DNA of 52,687 nucleotides from Streptomyces sp. SID8352 (GTDB lineage: Bacteria; Actinomycetota; Actinomycetes; Streptomycetales; Streptomycetaceae), in assembly GCF_009862265.1 (NCBI RefSeq), contig NZ_WWGX01000042.1:14993-67679 (forward strand). The letters are read 5' to 3'. The position numbers and the translations under genes are program-made. Below, one piece after another: positions 27,218 to 36,524 of the stretch; positions within the stretch are counted from its first letter, which is position 1; the number at the start of each line of letters is the position of its first letter. A model generated the notes under the pieces. That model ran no database searches. It had not been told where the DNA came from and saw only the letters and a program-made list of their open reading frames with translations.

Positions 27218-27751
27218 ATGAGTCTTCTGCGTATGGCCGGGCGGCCGATGCTCGCCTCGATGTTCATCGCCGGGGGCGTGCAGTCCCTGCGCAACCCGTC
27301 GGCCGTGGCCCCGACGGCCGAACCCGTCGTCAGGCCGGTGACCGAGCGCGTGGCGGTGCTGCCCGACAGCACCGAGCAGCTCGTCCGCCTCAACGGCGCC
27401 GTGCAGGTCGCCGGGGGTGTGCTGCTGGGGCTCGGCCGGTGCCCGCGGCTGGCGGCGCTGGCGCTCGCCGTGACGCTGGTGCCCACGACGCTGGCGGGGC
27501 ACCGCTACTGGGAAGCGGAGGATCCCGGCGACCGCATGCAGCAGCGCATCCACTTCCTCAAGAACGTGTCCATGATGGGCGGGCTGCTGATCGCCGCAGA
27601 TGACACCGCGGGCGCCCCCTCCCTGCTGTGGCGCGGCCGGCACGCGGCCCGGGAGCTGCGCCGGGAGGCACGGCTGGTGCGGCGCTCGGCGCGGGCGGCG
27701 TCGCGTTCGGCCGCGCTGGAGGGCGGTCTCCGGGCCAAGCTGGGCCGCTGA
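27218..27751 (+). CDS. DoxX-family membrane protein
   Basis: A 177-residue protein. The first helix has the DoxX start LLRMAGRPMLASMFIAGGVQSLRNP, followed by LVRLNGAVQVAGGVLLGLG and LAALALAVTLVPTTLAGHRYWE and FLKNVSMMGGLLIAA, the four-helix DoxX core. The C-terminal 40 residues are a strongly basic Arg/Ala-rich helix (ARELRREARLVRRSARAASR), probably lying on the membrane or binding nucleic acid or an acidic partner. DoxX proteins are linked to redox and thiosulfate-related stress in actinobacteria; the exact role is unknown. The ATG follows GGAGAG. Confidence 0.85.
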   Translation: MSLLRMAGRPMLASMFIAGGVQSLRNPSAVAPTAEPVVRPVTERVAVLPDSTEQLVRLNGAVQVAGGVLLGLGRCPRLAALALAVTLVPTTLAGHRYWEAEDPGDRMQQRIHFLKNVSMMGGLLIAADDTAGAPSLLWRGRHAARELRREARLVRRSARAASRSAALEGGLRAKLGR

Positions 27752-28048
27752 GACGGCGACCGCCGCCCGCCCGCGCTCCTCGGGACGTCCGTTTCCCCGG
27801 AGGCGCCCCCGTGCTCGGGAGGCCCTCGCTCTCATCCCGGGAACGGCCCGTCCCGGGAACGGCTCCCCGGATCCGCGCACCGGCGACCGCTCCGGCCACC
27901 CGCCAGGGCACGCCCCGGTCCGGCCGCACCCGGACCACGGCCCCGCCACCGCCACCCCATGGGGCCTCCCCTGACCCCGCCGCCACACCCCGGAGCTCCC
28001 CTCACCCGGCCGCCGGGCGCCGGGCCGACCCCGCGCGGTGGTGATCCG

Positions 28049-28372
28049 TCACCAGGCCGGGGTGACCAGGGCAGGACGGCGCACGGCCTCGGCGGCGTCC
28101 CGCAGGTGCAGGGCGACGCCGATCAGGGCGCGCAGGGCGGAGGGGCGGAGGCTCTGCGCGCTGTCGGCGGCGAGCACCAGCAGACAGCCGGCGGCCTGCT
28201 CGATCACGGGGACGGAGAACACGGGATCGTCGCCGTCGGCGGCGCGGAAGGCACGGCAGGGGGCGGCGGCGCCGTCGATGGACCGGCGCACCGCCTGTTC
28301 GAGGTGCTGGGCGGCCTGTTCGCGGATGGCGGTCGGCAGGGTGATGGTGCGGGAATACGCTGAACTGTTCAT
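28049..28372 (-). CDS. Hypothetical protein, 107 aa
   Basis: An Ala-rich soluble protein with alternating hydrophobic residues (PTAIREQAAQHLEQAVRRSIDG, then VIEQAAGCLLVLAADSAQSLRPSALRALIGVALHLRDAAEAV). It may be helical with a small sheet, but I recognise no family. The ATG at 28372 has GGAGG 9 bases upstream. An in-frame GTG two codons earlier is too close to the GGAGG. It is divergent from the fructosamine kinase gene. It is a real gene more likely than not because its composition differs from the Arg-rich shadow frames. Confidence 0.6.
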   Translation of the reverse strand: MNSSAYSRTITLPTAIREQAAQHLEQAVRRSIDGAAAPCRAFRAADGDDPVFSVPVIEQAAGCLLVLAADSAQSLRPSALRALIGVALHLRDAAEAVRRPALVTPAW

Positions 28373-28560
28373 ATTCACATGCCTCCCCCGGCCCTCGGAG
28401 GTTCGCTCGGCGCCCGGAGCGTTTTTCACCGGGTCGGCGGCGCGCCCCGCGGGCCCGCGGGGCGCCCCGGCCCGTCGTCGCACCCCCCTCCGGCTCACCG
28501 GCCCCTCCGGGTTCACCGGGCACGGGCCCAACGGCGGCGGACAGCCCCTACCCTGGCGTC

Positions 28561-29424
28561 GTGCCCTCCTCCGCGTCCCCCTCCGCCGCCGCGGCCCGCC
28601 TCACCGGCCGGGCGGCGACCGGTGAGCGCCCTCTGTCGGGAGCCGTCACCTTGGTGGACCTCGACGACGGACGCACGGTCGTGGTCAAGCACGACGAGGG
28701 GGCCGGCGCCGTCCGGGCGGAGGCGGCGGGGCTGCGCTGGCTCGCCGGGGCCGACGCGGTGCGCGTCCCCGACGTGCTCGGGGAGGAGCCGTACTGGCTG
28801 GTGACGGAGCGGGTCGAGGAGGGACCGCCGGGCCCCCGCGCGGCGGCCGGGTTCGGCCGCGAGCTGGCCGCGCTGCACCTGGCCGGGGCGCCCGCCCTCG
28901 GGTCCCCGCCGCCCGGCGGCCCGGTGGAGGCCCGGATCGGGCTCGCGCCCCTGCACAACGCCACCGGGGACGACTGGCCGCGCTGGTACGCGGAGCACCG
29001 GGTCCTGCCCTATCTGCGGGGCGCGGTGGACGCCGGTGTGCTGCGGCCCGCCGAGGCGGCCGTCGTCGAGCGCGTCTGCGAGCGGCTGCCCGCGCTGGCG
29101 GGCCCGGCCGAGCCGCCCGCCCGGCTCCACGGCGACCTGTGGAACGGCAATGTGCTGTGGGGCGCCGACGGGTCGGTGCGGCTGATCGACCCGGCCGCGC
29201 ACGGCGGGCACCGGGAGACCGATCTGGCGATGCTGCGCCTCTTCGGCTGCCCGTACCTGGAGGAGGTCCTGGCGGCCTACCGGGAGCGGGCGCCGCTCGC
29301 CGACGGCTGGGCCGGGCGCGTCGGCGTGCACCAGCTCTTCCCCCTGCTGGTGCACGCCGTGCTGTTCGGGCGGGGCTACGCCGAGCAGGCCGTCGCGGCG
29401 GCCCGGGAGGCGCTGCGCGGCTGA
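28561..29424 (+). CDS. Fructosamine/ketosamine-3-kinase family protein
   Basis: A 287-residue kinase-fold enzyme that phosphorylates protein-bound ketosamines so that the sugar detaches (deglycation). The Lys of the small lobe is in TVVVKHDEG. The catalytic loop is ARLHGDLWNGNVLWG (HGD-x4-N, about residues 191-205), and the metal-binding Asp is in LIDPAAHGGHRETDLAMLRLFG, a segment diagnostic of this family. The GTG at 28561 is used. Its stop is separated by one base from the stop of the convergent catalase gene. Confidence 0.88.
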   Translation: MPSSASPSAAAARLTGRAATGERPLSGAVTLVDLDDGRTVVVKHDEGAGAVRAEAAGLRWLAGADAVRVPDVLGEEPYWLVTERVEEGPPGPRAAAGFGRELAALHLAGAPALGSPPPGGPVEARIGLAPLHNATGDDWPRWYAEHRVLPYLRGAVDAGVLRPAEAAVVERVCERLPALAGPAEPPARLHGDLWNGNVLWGADGSVRLIDPAAHGGHRETDLAMLRLFGCPYLEEVLAAYRERAPLADGWAGRVGVHQLFPLLVHAVLFGRGYAEQAVAAAREALRG

Positions 29425-29425
29425 C

Positions 29426-31084
29426 TCACCGCGTGACCACGTGCCGTTCGTCGGGCACGCAGTGGGTCATCGTGAGACCCCGCACGTCGCGCGGCGGGTT
29501 CTCGCCGAGCCGGCCCAGCCGCTCGCGGTCCTCGTCGGTGAGGTCCTGGCCGGCCAGCGGCTCCAGGTGCGCCACGTCCCCGGGAGCGATGCCGAGCCCC
29601 TCGCCGACCCGCAGGCCGAGGTCGTTCTCGACCAGCAGGAAGTGCCAGACCATGCGCTCGCGCACCGGCCGGGCGCACTGGGAGATCAGGTCGACGAAGT
29701 TCCGCACCAGGTCGTCGCGTTCCCACTGCTCCATCAGCAGGTAGCGCTGCCCGGCCTGCTGGTAGTCGTTGGTGCGCGGGATGCGGCGGCGGGTGAGCCG
29801 CCCGGTGATCTCCGGCCCCTGCTCGTCCGGCACGCGGTAGGGGGCCTCGCGCAGGCCGCCGGTGATCGACGGCTCGTAGTTGACCAGCGGGTTCCCCCCG
29901 CCGCCGTCGACGTGGTAGGCCATCTGGCCGTCGCGCTGGTTGGTCCGCACCTCGGCGTGCTTGGCCCGGTTGACCGGGAGCTGGAGGTAGTTGGGGCCGA
30001 CCCGGTGACGCTGGGTGTCGCTGTAGGAGAAGGTCCGGCCGACGAGCATCTTGTCGTCGGAGAAGTCCAGTCCGTCGACGAGGACTCCGGTGCCGAAGGA
30101 GATCTGCTCGTTCTCCGCGAAGTAGTTCTCGGGCATCCGGTCCAGCACCATCCGGCCGACCGGGCGGGGCGGGAAGTCCTGCTCGGGCCAGACCTTGGTG
30201 TCGTCGAGCGGGTCGAAGTCCAGCTCCGGGTGGTCGTGGTCGTCCATCATCTGGACGAGGAGTTCCCACTCGGGGTGCTCGCCGCGCGCGACCGCCTCGT
30301 AGAGGTCCTTGGTGGCGTGGCCGAGGGAGTCCGCCTGCACGTTGGCCGCGTCCTCCTCGGTCATGCTCCGCACGCCCTGCTTGGGCATCCAGTGGTACTT
30401 GACCAGGACGGTGCGGCCCTCGGCGTTGACCCACTTGTAGGTGTTGACGCCGAAGCCCTGCATGTGGCGGTAGTCCGCCGGGATGCCGCGCGGGCTGAAC
30501 AGGTTGACCAGCATGTGCATCGACTCGGGCGTCTGCGACATGAAGTCGAAGATGCGCCCCGGCTGCTGCTCGAAGGTCACCGGGTCCGGCTTCAGGGAGT
30601 GGATGACGTCGGGGAACTTGATCGCGTCCCGGATGAAGAAGACGGCGAGGTTGTTGCCGACGAGGTCCCAGTTGCCCTCCTCGGTGTAGAACTTCACCGC
30701 GAAGCCGCGCGGGTCCCGGGCGGTCTCGGCGGAGTCCCGGCCGCCGATCACGGTGGAGAAGCGGACGGCCACGTCGGTGCGCCCGCCCCGCTCCTGGAAC
30801 AGCTTGGCCCGGGTGTGACGGGCGATGGGCTCGTCGCCCCAGGCGCCGTACGACTCGAAGTAGCCGTACGCGGTGACGCCCCGGGCGTGCACCACGCGTT
30901 CCGGGATGCGCTCGCGGTCGAAGTGGCTGATCTTCTCCAGGAACTGGTAGTTCTCCAGCGTGGCGGGGCCGCGCGCGCCGACGGTGCGCTGGTTCTGGTT
31001 GTCGTGGACCGGGTGCCCCTGCCGGTTCGTCAGCACCTTCCGGTCGTCGCCCGGGGCGGGGCCCCGGCTCGCTGCGTCCGTCAT
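29426..31084 (-). CDS. kat: Monofunctional haem catalase
   Basis: A 552-residue catalase that disproportionates H2O2. The active-site His is in [15 protein letters not shown] (about residue 65), the active-site Asn in [17 protein letters not shown], and the haem-ligating Tyr in [21 protein letters not shown]. The length exceeds the 480-490 residues of clade 3 enzymes and lacks the flavodoxin-like domain of large clade 2 enzymes. The extra C-terminal segment and KatX-like features suggest clade 1. The ATG at 31084 is preceded by AAGGAG. A perfect 18-bp palindrome (31109-31126) is 24 bp upstream of the start codon, so operator-type or mRNA-structure control is plausible. Confidence 0.95.
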   Translation of the reverse strand: MTDAASRGPAPGDDRKVLTNRQGHPVHDNQNQRTVGARGPATLENYQFLEKISHFDRERIPERVVHARGVTAYGYFESYGAWGDEPIARHTRAKLFQERGGRTDVAVRFSTVIGGRDSAETARDPRGFAVKFYTEEGNWDLVGNNLAVFFIRDAIKFPDVIHSLKPDPVTFEQQPGRIFDFMSQTPESMHMLVNLFSPRGIPADYRHMQGFGVNTYKWVNAEGRTVLVKYHWMPKQGVRSMTEEDAANVQADSLGHATKDLYEAVARGEHPEWELLVQMMDDHDHPELDFDPLDDTKVWPEQDFPPRPVGRMVLDRMPENYFAENEQISFGTGVLVDGLDFSDDKMLVGRTFSYSDTQRHRVGPNYLQLPVNRAKHAEVRTNQRDGQMAYHVDGGGGNPLVNYEPSITGGLREAPYRVPDEQGPEITGRLTRRRIPRTNDYQQAGQRYLLMEQWERDDLVRNFVDLISQCARPVRERMVWHFLLVENDLGLRVGEGLGIAPGDVAHLEPLAGQDLTDEDRERLGRLGENPPRDVRGLTMTHCVPDERHVVTR

Positions 31085-31595
31085 CCTGGTGGGCTCCTTA
31101 CGACTCGTGGCCGCCGTACGGCGGCCTGAGCTGCGGGGCGGCCGACGGCCGCGCGCTCGGGCGGGCCGGGTACCCGGGGACGAGGTGTCCGTCACCCGCC
31201 GATTCATGGCGATTCGCGACCGGCTCCGGAGCGGCCCTCACGGGGACCCTGCCGAGGTGCCCCGTCCGGCGTACGCCCCCCCCCGGGCGCGCCCGGGGCC
31301 CTGCCGGGGACGGGACGGCCCGGACCCCCGGCGGCGGGCGGCGGCCCGGTGGACCGGGGCCCCGGGAGAGCGGGGCCCCGGGGATCGCGGCCACCGGGGC
31401 GGGAGAGCCCCGAGGGACGGGGCCTCGGACGGGCGTCCGGGGCGGGGAACCAGGGGCGGGAGGCGCTCCGTGAACGGGGTCCGCGGGGTCACGGCCGGTC
31501 CCCCGTTCCGGTCGTGACCCCGCGACCCGTCGAACCTACGTGGCCGACCAGCGCCTTGTGAATCGCGTCGGTGCCCGCTACCGGTGCGTAGGGGC
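31085..31595. promoter_or_regulatory. Upstream region of the catalase gene
   Basis: A 511-bp interval without a supported gene. It contains the GGCCGCCGTACGGCGGCC palindrome, a CGGCCGACGGCCG dyad near 31140, a 12-bp palindrome CCGGGTACCCGG (31166-31177), and duplicated GGGGCCCCGGG blocks near 31355-31382. The part near 31525-31600 is less GC-rich and abuts the end of the next minus-strand gene. Confidence 0.6.
31109..31126. promoter_or_regulatory. 18-bp perfect palindrome upstream of catalase
   Basis: GGCCGCCGTACGGCGGCC is fully self-complementary with no spacer and lies 24 bp before the catalase start, next to its ribosome binding site. It may be a repressor operator or a leader hairpin. 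Confidence 0.6.
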
Positions 31596-33128
31596 TCACC
31601 CGTGCACAGGTGAGTCCGGATGGCCCGCTTTCGTCCCGGGCAGCGGTGGATCCGCGAGGTCACCGACGGCGAGATGGGCGAGTACCACCTCGTAGAGATC
31701 GCTCCCGCCGGCCAGCAGCTCGTGCTCCAGCACCGGCTCGGCGCTGCGGACGTGCTCGCGCACGGTCTGGGCGTGCACCCCGAGCCGCTGGGCGGCCCGC
31801 TCCGCGTTGCCGCCGACGGCGATCCAGGTGCGCAGGGTGCCGCGCAGGTCCCGGGTGTCCGGGTCGAGCCGTCCGAGCAGGTCCCCGGCCCAGGTGCGCA
31901 GCGGGCGCCCGGCCAGCAGCTCGGCCAGCCGGACCGGCACCCGCCCGGCGGTGCCACCGCCGACCGCGCAGGGGGTGAGCCCCGCCTCGGCGTTCAGGGC
32001 GAGGTGCACGGCTGCCCGGACGGTCAGGTCGGAGAGGTCGGTGCCCAGCAGCGTCTCGACCCGGTCCATCCGGGCGCGGACGGTGTTGCGGCTGACGCCG
32101 AGGATCTTGGCCGTGCTGACGGCGGTGAACTCCAGGCCGAGCCGGGCGGTGGCCAGCAGTTCGGCGCGGGTGTGGTGCGGCAGCGCGTCGAGCGGGCGCA
32201 GCACCTGGGCCGTCCAGTCGCGCAGCGAGGCCGGGTCCATCAGCACCTCGGGGCGGGTCCGCTCGGCGTACACGGCGGCGTTGCCGGGGCGGAACCGGGC
32301 TATGGCGAGGGCGCTCACGGCCTGCCCGTAGGCGATGGCGGTGCGGGCGAGGCTCTGCCGGGCGCTGCCGCCGAGGTAGACGCCGGGCCTCCGGCCCACC
32401 AGGTCGCGCAGCGCGTCCCCGGCCGCCTCCCGGGGCGAGAGGACGATGACGTGGCCGTCGACGGCGGGGCAGCGCACGACCAGGGCCCGCTCCCCCGTGG
32501 CCGCCAGGCACTCCTCGGCGAGCCCGTCGCGGTCTGCGGGGTCGGTCTCGACCACGTAGACGCAGGCCGTGTCGGTGTCCAGGAGCCCCGGCCAGAGCCC
32601 GGCGGCCACCCGGCGGGCGGAGACGGTGTCCTCGACCATGAGCAACTGGAGGATGGCCAGCCGGAGGTCGGAGGCGGCCCGCCGCAGCCGCTGCCCGGCG
32701 GCGGCGGACTCGGCCCCGGCGACCAGCAGTTCCAGCACCTGGGCGGTGTGCGTGACGATGTCGGCGGCGCGCCGGTCGAAGGGTGCCTCCCGGGAGACCA
32801 CGAGGACGGCGGCGGTCTCCGGGTACGCCCGCGCCACGCCGACCAGGCGCAGGTGCCGGCCCCCGTCCTCCCATGCGGCGGAGGCGACCCGGCCGCTGGT
32901 GAGGTCGGCGATCAGGGCGGCGTCCACCGGGACGCGTTCACCGGCCAGCAGCCGCCCGGCGGCGTCCCGCAGGCCGACCGCGGCGTTCACCGCGCCCGCC
33001 AGCCACTCCGCCACCCGGCGCACGTCCCGCCCGGCCGGGCGCAGGTGCTCCAGCAGCTCCCGCGCCCAGGGCGCGTCCCCGTCGACGGCGGGCCCGTTCC
33101 GCCCGGTTCCACGTTCTCGGCCCGCCAC
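31596..33128 (-). CDS. PucR/CdaR-type transcriptional regulator with two C-terminal HTH units
   Basis: A 510-residue regulator. The N-terminal half (about 25-170) resembles a GAF-like sensor. The middle (about 200-300) has the GGDEF-like region seen in CdaR/PucR proteins (CVYVVETDPADRDGLAEECL, RPGVYLGGSARQSLARTAIAYGQAVSALAIAR). The first HTH is LEFTAVSTAKILGVSRNTVRARMDRVETLLGTDLSDLTVRAAVHLAL. A second, related unit follows near the C-terminus (ERAAQRLGVHAQTVREHVRSAEPVLEHEL...DLYEVVLAHLAVG), so the DNA-binding domain appears duplicated. The start is the GTG at 33128. It is divergent from the YciO gene. The target is unknown; the catalase gene downstream is 511 bp away. Confidence 0.82.
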   Translation of the reverse strand: MAGRERGTGRNGPAVDGDAPWARELLEHLRPAGRDVRRVAEWLAGAVNAAVGLRDAAGRLLAGERVPVDAALIADLTSGRVASAAWEDGGRHLRLVGVARAYPETAAVLVVSREAPFDRRAADIVTHTAQVLELLVAGAESAAAGQRLRRAASDLRLAILQLLMVEDTVSARRVAAGLWPGLLDTDTACVYVVETDPADRDGLAEECLAATGERALVVRCPAVDGHVIVLSPREAAGDALRDLVGRRPGVYLGGSARQSLARTAIAYGQAVSALAIARFRPGNAAVYAERTRPEVLMDPASLRDWTAQVLRPLDALPHHTRAELLATARLGLEFTAVSTAKILGVSRNTVRARMDRVETLLGTDLSDLTVRAAVHLALNAEAGLTPCAVGGGTAGRVPVRLAELLAGRPLRTWAGDLLGRLDPDTRDLRGTLRTWIAVGGNAERAAQRLGVHAQTVREHVRSAEPVLEHELLAGGSDLYEVVLAHLAVGDLADPPLPGTKAGHPDSPVHG

Positions 33129-33328
33129 GTCGGCCTTCTCCTCGTCCTCGCCTTCCCCCGGTCCGGTCGCTGGACGTTACCCCATGGCCGGCGACCTGCG
33201 GAGCGGCGAACGGAACAAAGGGTTCCGCGACGGGAGGAGCGACCGGCCGCCGGGCTCCGCCGGGCGGGGCCGAACACACCGCCGCCGGGCGCGACAAAGA
33301 TCCACTGGGAAGGCCCTAAGCTCACCGG

Positions 33329-33949
33329 ATGGCGAAGTACTTCGACGTGCACCCCGACAACCCCCAGCCGCGCAGCATCGCCCAGGTCGCCGACAGCGTC
33401 CGCTCGGGCGCGCTGATCGCCTACCCGACCGACTCCTGCTACGCGCTGGGCTGCCGGCTGGGCAGCCGCGACGGCATCGACCGCATCCGGTCGATCCGCC
33501 ACCTGGACAGCCGACACCACTTCACCCTGATGTGCCAGGACTTCGCACAGCTCGGCCGGTTCGTCCGGATCGACAACGACGTGTTCCGGGCGGTCAAGGC
33601 GTCCACCCCGGGCAGCTACACCTTCATCCTGCCCGCGACGCGGGAGGTGCCGCGCATGCTCCAGCACCCGAAGAAGAAGACGGTGGGGGTGCGCATCCCG
33701 GACCACGTGGTCACCCAGGCCCTCCTGGCGGAGCTGGGCGAGCCGCTGCTGTCCAGCACCCTGCTGCTGCCGGACGAGGAGGAGCCGCTGACCCAGGGCT
33801 GGGAGATCAAGGACCGGCTCGACCACGTGGTGGACGCGGTCGTCGACTCCGGCGACTGCGGCACCGAGCCCACCACCGTCATCGACTTCTCGGACGGCGA
33901 GGCGGAGATCGTCCGGCGGGGGGCGGGTGACACCTCGCGGTTCGAGTAG
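33329..33949 (+). CDS. Sua5/YciO/YrdC family protein
   Basis: A 206-residue RNA-binding-fold protein of the threonylcarbamoyl-AMP synthase superfamily. IAYPTDSCYALGCRLGSRDGIDRI is the N-terminal nucleotide/RNA-binding motif, RHHFTLMCQDFAQLGRFV replaces the KR-P-hydrophobic core, and PGSYTFILPATREVPRML and KTVGVRIPDH follow. The length and the FTLMC core match the YciO subgroup, which is less well understood than TsaC/Sua5, so a tRNA t6A role should not be assumed. ATG start with a good composition break from upstream DNA. The next gene begins 74 bp downstream on the same strand. Confidence 0.85.
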   Translation: MAKYFDVHPDNPQPRSIAQVADSVRSGALIAYPTDSCYALGCRLGSRDGIDRIRSIRHLDSRHHFTLMCQDFAQLGRFVRIDNDVFRAVKASTPGSYTFILPATREVPRMLQHPKKKTVGVRIPDHVVTQALLAELGEPLLSSTLLLPDEEEPLTQGWEIKDRLDHVVDAVVDSGDCGTEPTTVIDFSDGEAEIVRRGAGDTSRFE

Positions 33950-34023
33950 GCGCCGGGGCGGCCGACGGCGGCGTGCCACGATGGGCGTGATCCGCCGCCG
34001 GCCGACAGAGAGGCAGCCAGGCC

Positions 34024-34779
34024 ATGACCGCCGTACAGGGAACCCCCGTCGAGATCGGCACCGGCGACGGGAGCGCCGACGCGCGCCTCGCGCACCCCGC
34101 CGACGGGAGGCCCCGCCCTGCCGTGCTGCTCTGGCCGGACGCCTTCGGACCGCGCCCCTCGCTGGACGCCATGGCGGACCGGCTGGCGGGCGCCGGGTAC
34201 ACGGTGCTCGTGCCGAACGCGCTGTACCGGTCCGGACGGGCGCCCGTGGTGGAACTGCCCGGGTTCATCGATCCGGCGGCGCGGCCGGACCTGCTCGGGC
34301 GCCTGCGCCCGGCGATGCGGGCGCTGACCCCCGAGATGGCGGTGCGGGACGCGGGCGCCCATCTGCGGTGGCTGGCGGAGTGCCCGGTCGCCGCCGGGGA
34401 CCGGGTCGCGGTGGTCGGCTACTGCATGGGCGCCGCCCTGGCCCTGCGCACCGCCGGGGCGTTCCCGCGCCGGGTGGCGGCGGTGGCCGGCTTCCACGGC
34501 GGGAACCTGGCGACGGACGAGCCCGACAGCCCGCACCTGGCGGTCCGCGACCTCACCGCGGAGGTGTACTTCGGTCATGCCGACGAGGACCCCTCGCTGC
34601 CGCCGGAGCAGCGGGAGCGGCTGGCGGCTGCACTGGCCGCGGCGAGGGTCCCGCATCACTGCGAGGTGTACGCCGGGGCACGGCACGGCTTCACCCAGGC
34701 CGACACCGCCGCGTACGACGAGGCCGCCGCCGAGCGCCACTGGGCGGCGCTGCTGGGCCTGCTGGGGCGGACCCTGTGA
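34024..34779 (+). CDS. Dienelactone hydrolase family protein
   Basis: A 251-residue alpha/beta hydrolase. AVLLWPDAFGPRPSLDAMADRLAGAGYTVLVPN is the oxyanion strand and helix. The nucleophile Cys is in VAVVGYCMGAALALRTA (G-x-C-x-G, as in dienelactone hydrolases, rather than the Ser of esterases). The acid Asp is expected near VYFGHADEDPSLPPEQ, and the His is in AGARHGFTQADTAAYDEAAAERHW. The substrate is unknown; the family includes aromatic-degradation hydrolases and promiscuous esterases. It is preceded on the same strand by the YciO gene, 74 bp away. Confidence 0.87.
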   Translation: MTAVQGTPVEIGTGDGSADARLAHPADGRPRPAVLLWPDAFGPRPSLDAMADRLAGAGYTVLVPNALYRSGRAPVVELPGFIDPAARPDLLGRLRPAMRALTPEMAVRDAGAHLRWLAECPVAAGDRVAVVGYCMGAALALRTAGAFPRRVAAVAGFHGGNLATDEPDSPHLAVRDLTAEVYFGHADEDPSLPPEQRERLAAALAAARVPHHCEVYAGARHGFTQADTAAYDEAAAERHWAALLGLLGRTL

Positions 34780-35001
34780 CCCCGGGCCCCTGATCCCGGG
34801 CATGCCGGCGGTCCCGGCGGCGCGGTGACGCGGCGGCCCCGTGACGCGGTGACGGCGGGGCGCCGGTGGCCGACGGGCCGGGTGAACCGGTTCCGACAGA
34901 AGGCCCGTTGCCGCACAAACCGCGCCAACATACGTGCTCCGCAAGGAAGTTGAGGACGTCCCGGTACCGGGAATCCGGTGGCCGGTTGTTACCGTGCGCG
35001 G

Positions 35002-36486
35002 GTGTCCGACTCCTCACGCGATACCGCCGCGGGCGCCGGCTGGGGGACCGCCGAGCCCGGCGCCTACCGCTCCCTGCTCCCGGCCCGAACCGAGCGCCTG
35101 TCCTGGCTGGACCCCAGGCTCCTGTGGGCCGCCCGCAACGGTGTGCTCGCCTCCTGGCTGGGCGATCCCACGGGCCGCACCCGCGCCCGCTGGGCCGCCC
35201 AGCGGGCGGCGGCCGGGGCGCCCGCCGACCGGGTGGTGCGCCGCGACGACCCCGACAGCTTCTCGTTCCTGGTGATAGGGGACACCGGCGAGGGCGGCGA
35301 CCCCCAGTACGCCGTCGTACCGGGGCTGCTCAGGGCCGGGCGGGGCACCCGCTTCGCGGTCCTCGCCAGCGACGTGATCTACCCGGTGGGCGGTGCCGAC
35401 GACTACGGGGCCAAGTTCTTCCGCCCCTACCGGGACTATCCGGCGCCCGTCTACGCGATACCCGGGAACCACGACTGGTACGAGGACCTCACCGCGTTCA
35501 TGCGGGTCTTCTGCGACGGTGCCCCGCCGCTGCCGCCCGGCCCCGCGCCGCGCCTCCTCAGCCGGGCCCGGCTGCGCGACGCCCTCTGGCACCGTGCCCG
35601 CCCCGGCGACGGGCGGCACCTGGACGAGGCCCGCGCGCTGCGCGCAGCCCCCTCCCAGCGGGCGTCGCAGCCCGGCCCGTACTGGGCGATCGACGCCGGT
35701 CCGCTGCGCATCGTCGGCATCGACACCGGGCTCCTCGGCACGGTCGACGCCGAACAGGGCGCCTGGCTGCGCGAGGTGTCCCGGGGGCCGCGCCCCAAGA
35801 TCCTGGTCACAGGCTCGCCCCTGTACGTGGACGGCGAGCACCACCCGTGTCCTATCGAGGGCGGCGGCACGGTCGACGACCTCGTGCGCGACCCGGCCCA
35901 CCGCTACGTGGCGGCGATCGGCGGCGACATCCACAACTACCAGCGCTATCCGGTCGACGTGGGCGGGCGCACCGTCCAGTACGTCGTCGCGGGCGGCGGC
36001 GGCGCGTTCACGCACGCCACGCACACCATCCCCCGGGTGTCGGTGGCCGGGGTCACCGAGGCCGACTTCCGCTGCTACCCGCTGCGCGGCGACTCGCTGG
36101 CCTTCTACGGCGCCCTGTACGGGCGGCGGCTGCGGATGCGGCGCCTGTTCGCCCTCACCCAGGACGAGGCGACGGCGGTGGTCGCGGAGCGGCTCGGCAT
36201 CCGCCCCGGCCGCGCGGCGGACGGCGACCCGAGGGTCACCCGGCGGGTCCGGCTGGTCGCCGGGCTGCTGGGCACCGGCAGCCGCCCGGACCGCCGGAGG
36301 CGCCTGCGGCTGCCGGTGCGCAGGATGTACGCGCAGCTCCTCTCCCCGGGGTCGGCGACGCACGGACCGCCCTTCTTCAAGAGCTTCCTGCGGCTCGACG
36401 TGACCCCGGAGTCGGTGCGGCTGCGCTGCTTCGCCGCGACCGGCAACCGGCACAGGAGATCGCCCCGCCGGTCGAGGACGAGGTGA
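35002..36486 (+). CDS. Calcineurin-like metallophosphoesterase
   Basis: A 494-residue protein with the dimetal phosphoesterase motifs in order: SFLVIGDTGEGGD (GD), ASDVIYPVGGADDYG (D-x-Y-P-x-G), IPGNHDWYEDL (GNHD), KILVTGSPLYV, and the final GGDIHNYQRYP (GD-x-H), all within residues about 85-320. A basic C-terminal region (RRRRLRLPVRRMYAQLL) and tail complete it. No signal peptide is visible. The physiological phosphoester is unknown. The GTG at 35002 is chosen; the ribosome binding site is weak, and an in-frame GTG at 34978 is an alternative. It converges with the TauD gene with 38 bp between stops. Confidence 0.85.
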   Translation: MSDSSRDTAAGAGWGTAEPGAYRSLLPARTERLSWLDPRLLWAARNGVLASWLGDPTGRTRARWAAQRAAAGAPADRVVRRDDPDSFSFLVIGDTGEGGDPQYAVVPGLLRAGRGTRFAVLASDVIYPVGGADDYGAKFFRPYRDYPAPVYAIPGNHDWYEDLTAFMRVFCDGAPPLPPGPAPRLLSRARLRDALWHRARPGDGRHLDEARALRAAPSQRASQPGPYWAIDAGPLRIVGIDTGLLGTVDAEQGAWLREVSRGPRPKILVTGSPLYVDGEHHPCPIEGGGTVDDLVRDPAHRYVAAIGGDIHNYQRYPVDVGGRTVQYVVAGGGGAFTHATHTIPRVSVAGVTEADFRCYPLRGDSLAFYGALYGRRLRMRRLFALTQDEATAVVAERLGIRPGRAADGDPRVTRRVRLVAGLLGTGSRPDRRRRLRLPVRRMYAQLLSPGSATHGPPFFKSFLRLDVTPESVRLRCFAATGNRHRRSPRRSRTR

Positions 36487-36524
36487 CCATCCCGCTCGGG
36501 TGACGGCACCCGGCGCGCGCCGGG

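Noticed and set aside
26850..27221. Plus-strand frame of 123 codons before the DoxX gene
   Set aside because: Arg/Gly/Pro-rich, no ribosome binding site and overlap with the DoxX start; its Cys pairs look accidental.
31166..31200. GGGTAC as a SigB-type -10 box for the catalase gene
   Set aside because: No GNNT or GTTT element was found 14-16 bases upstream on the minus strand; GGGTAC is part of a palindrome.
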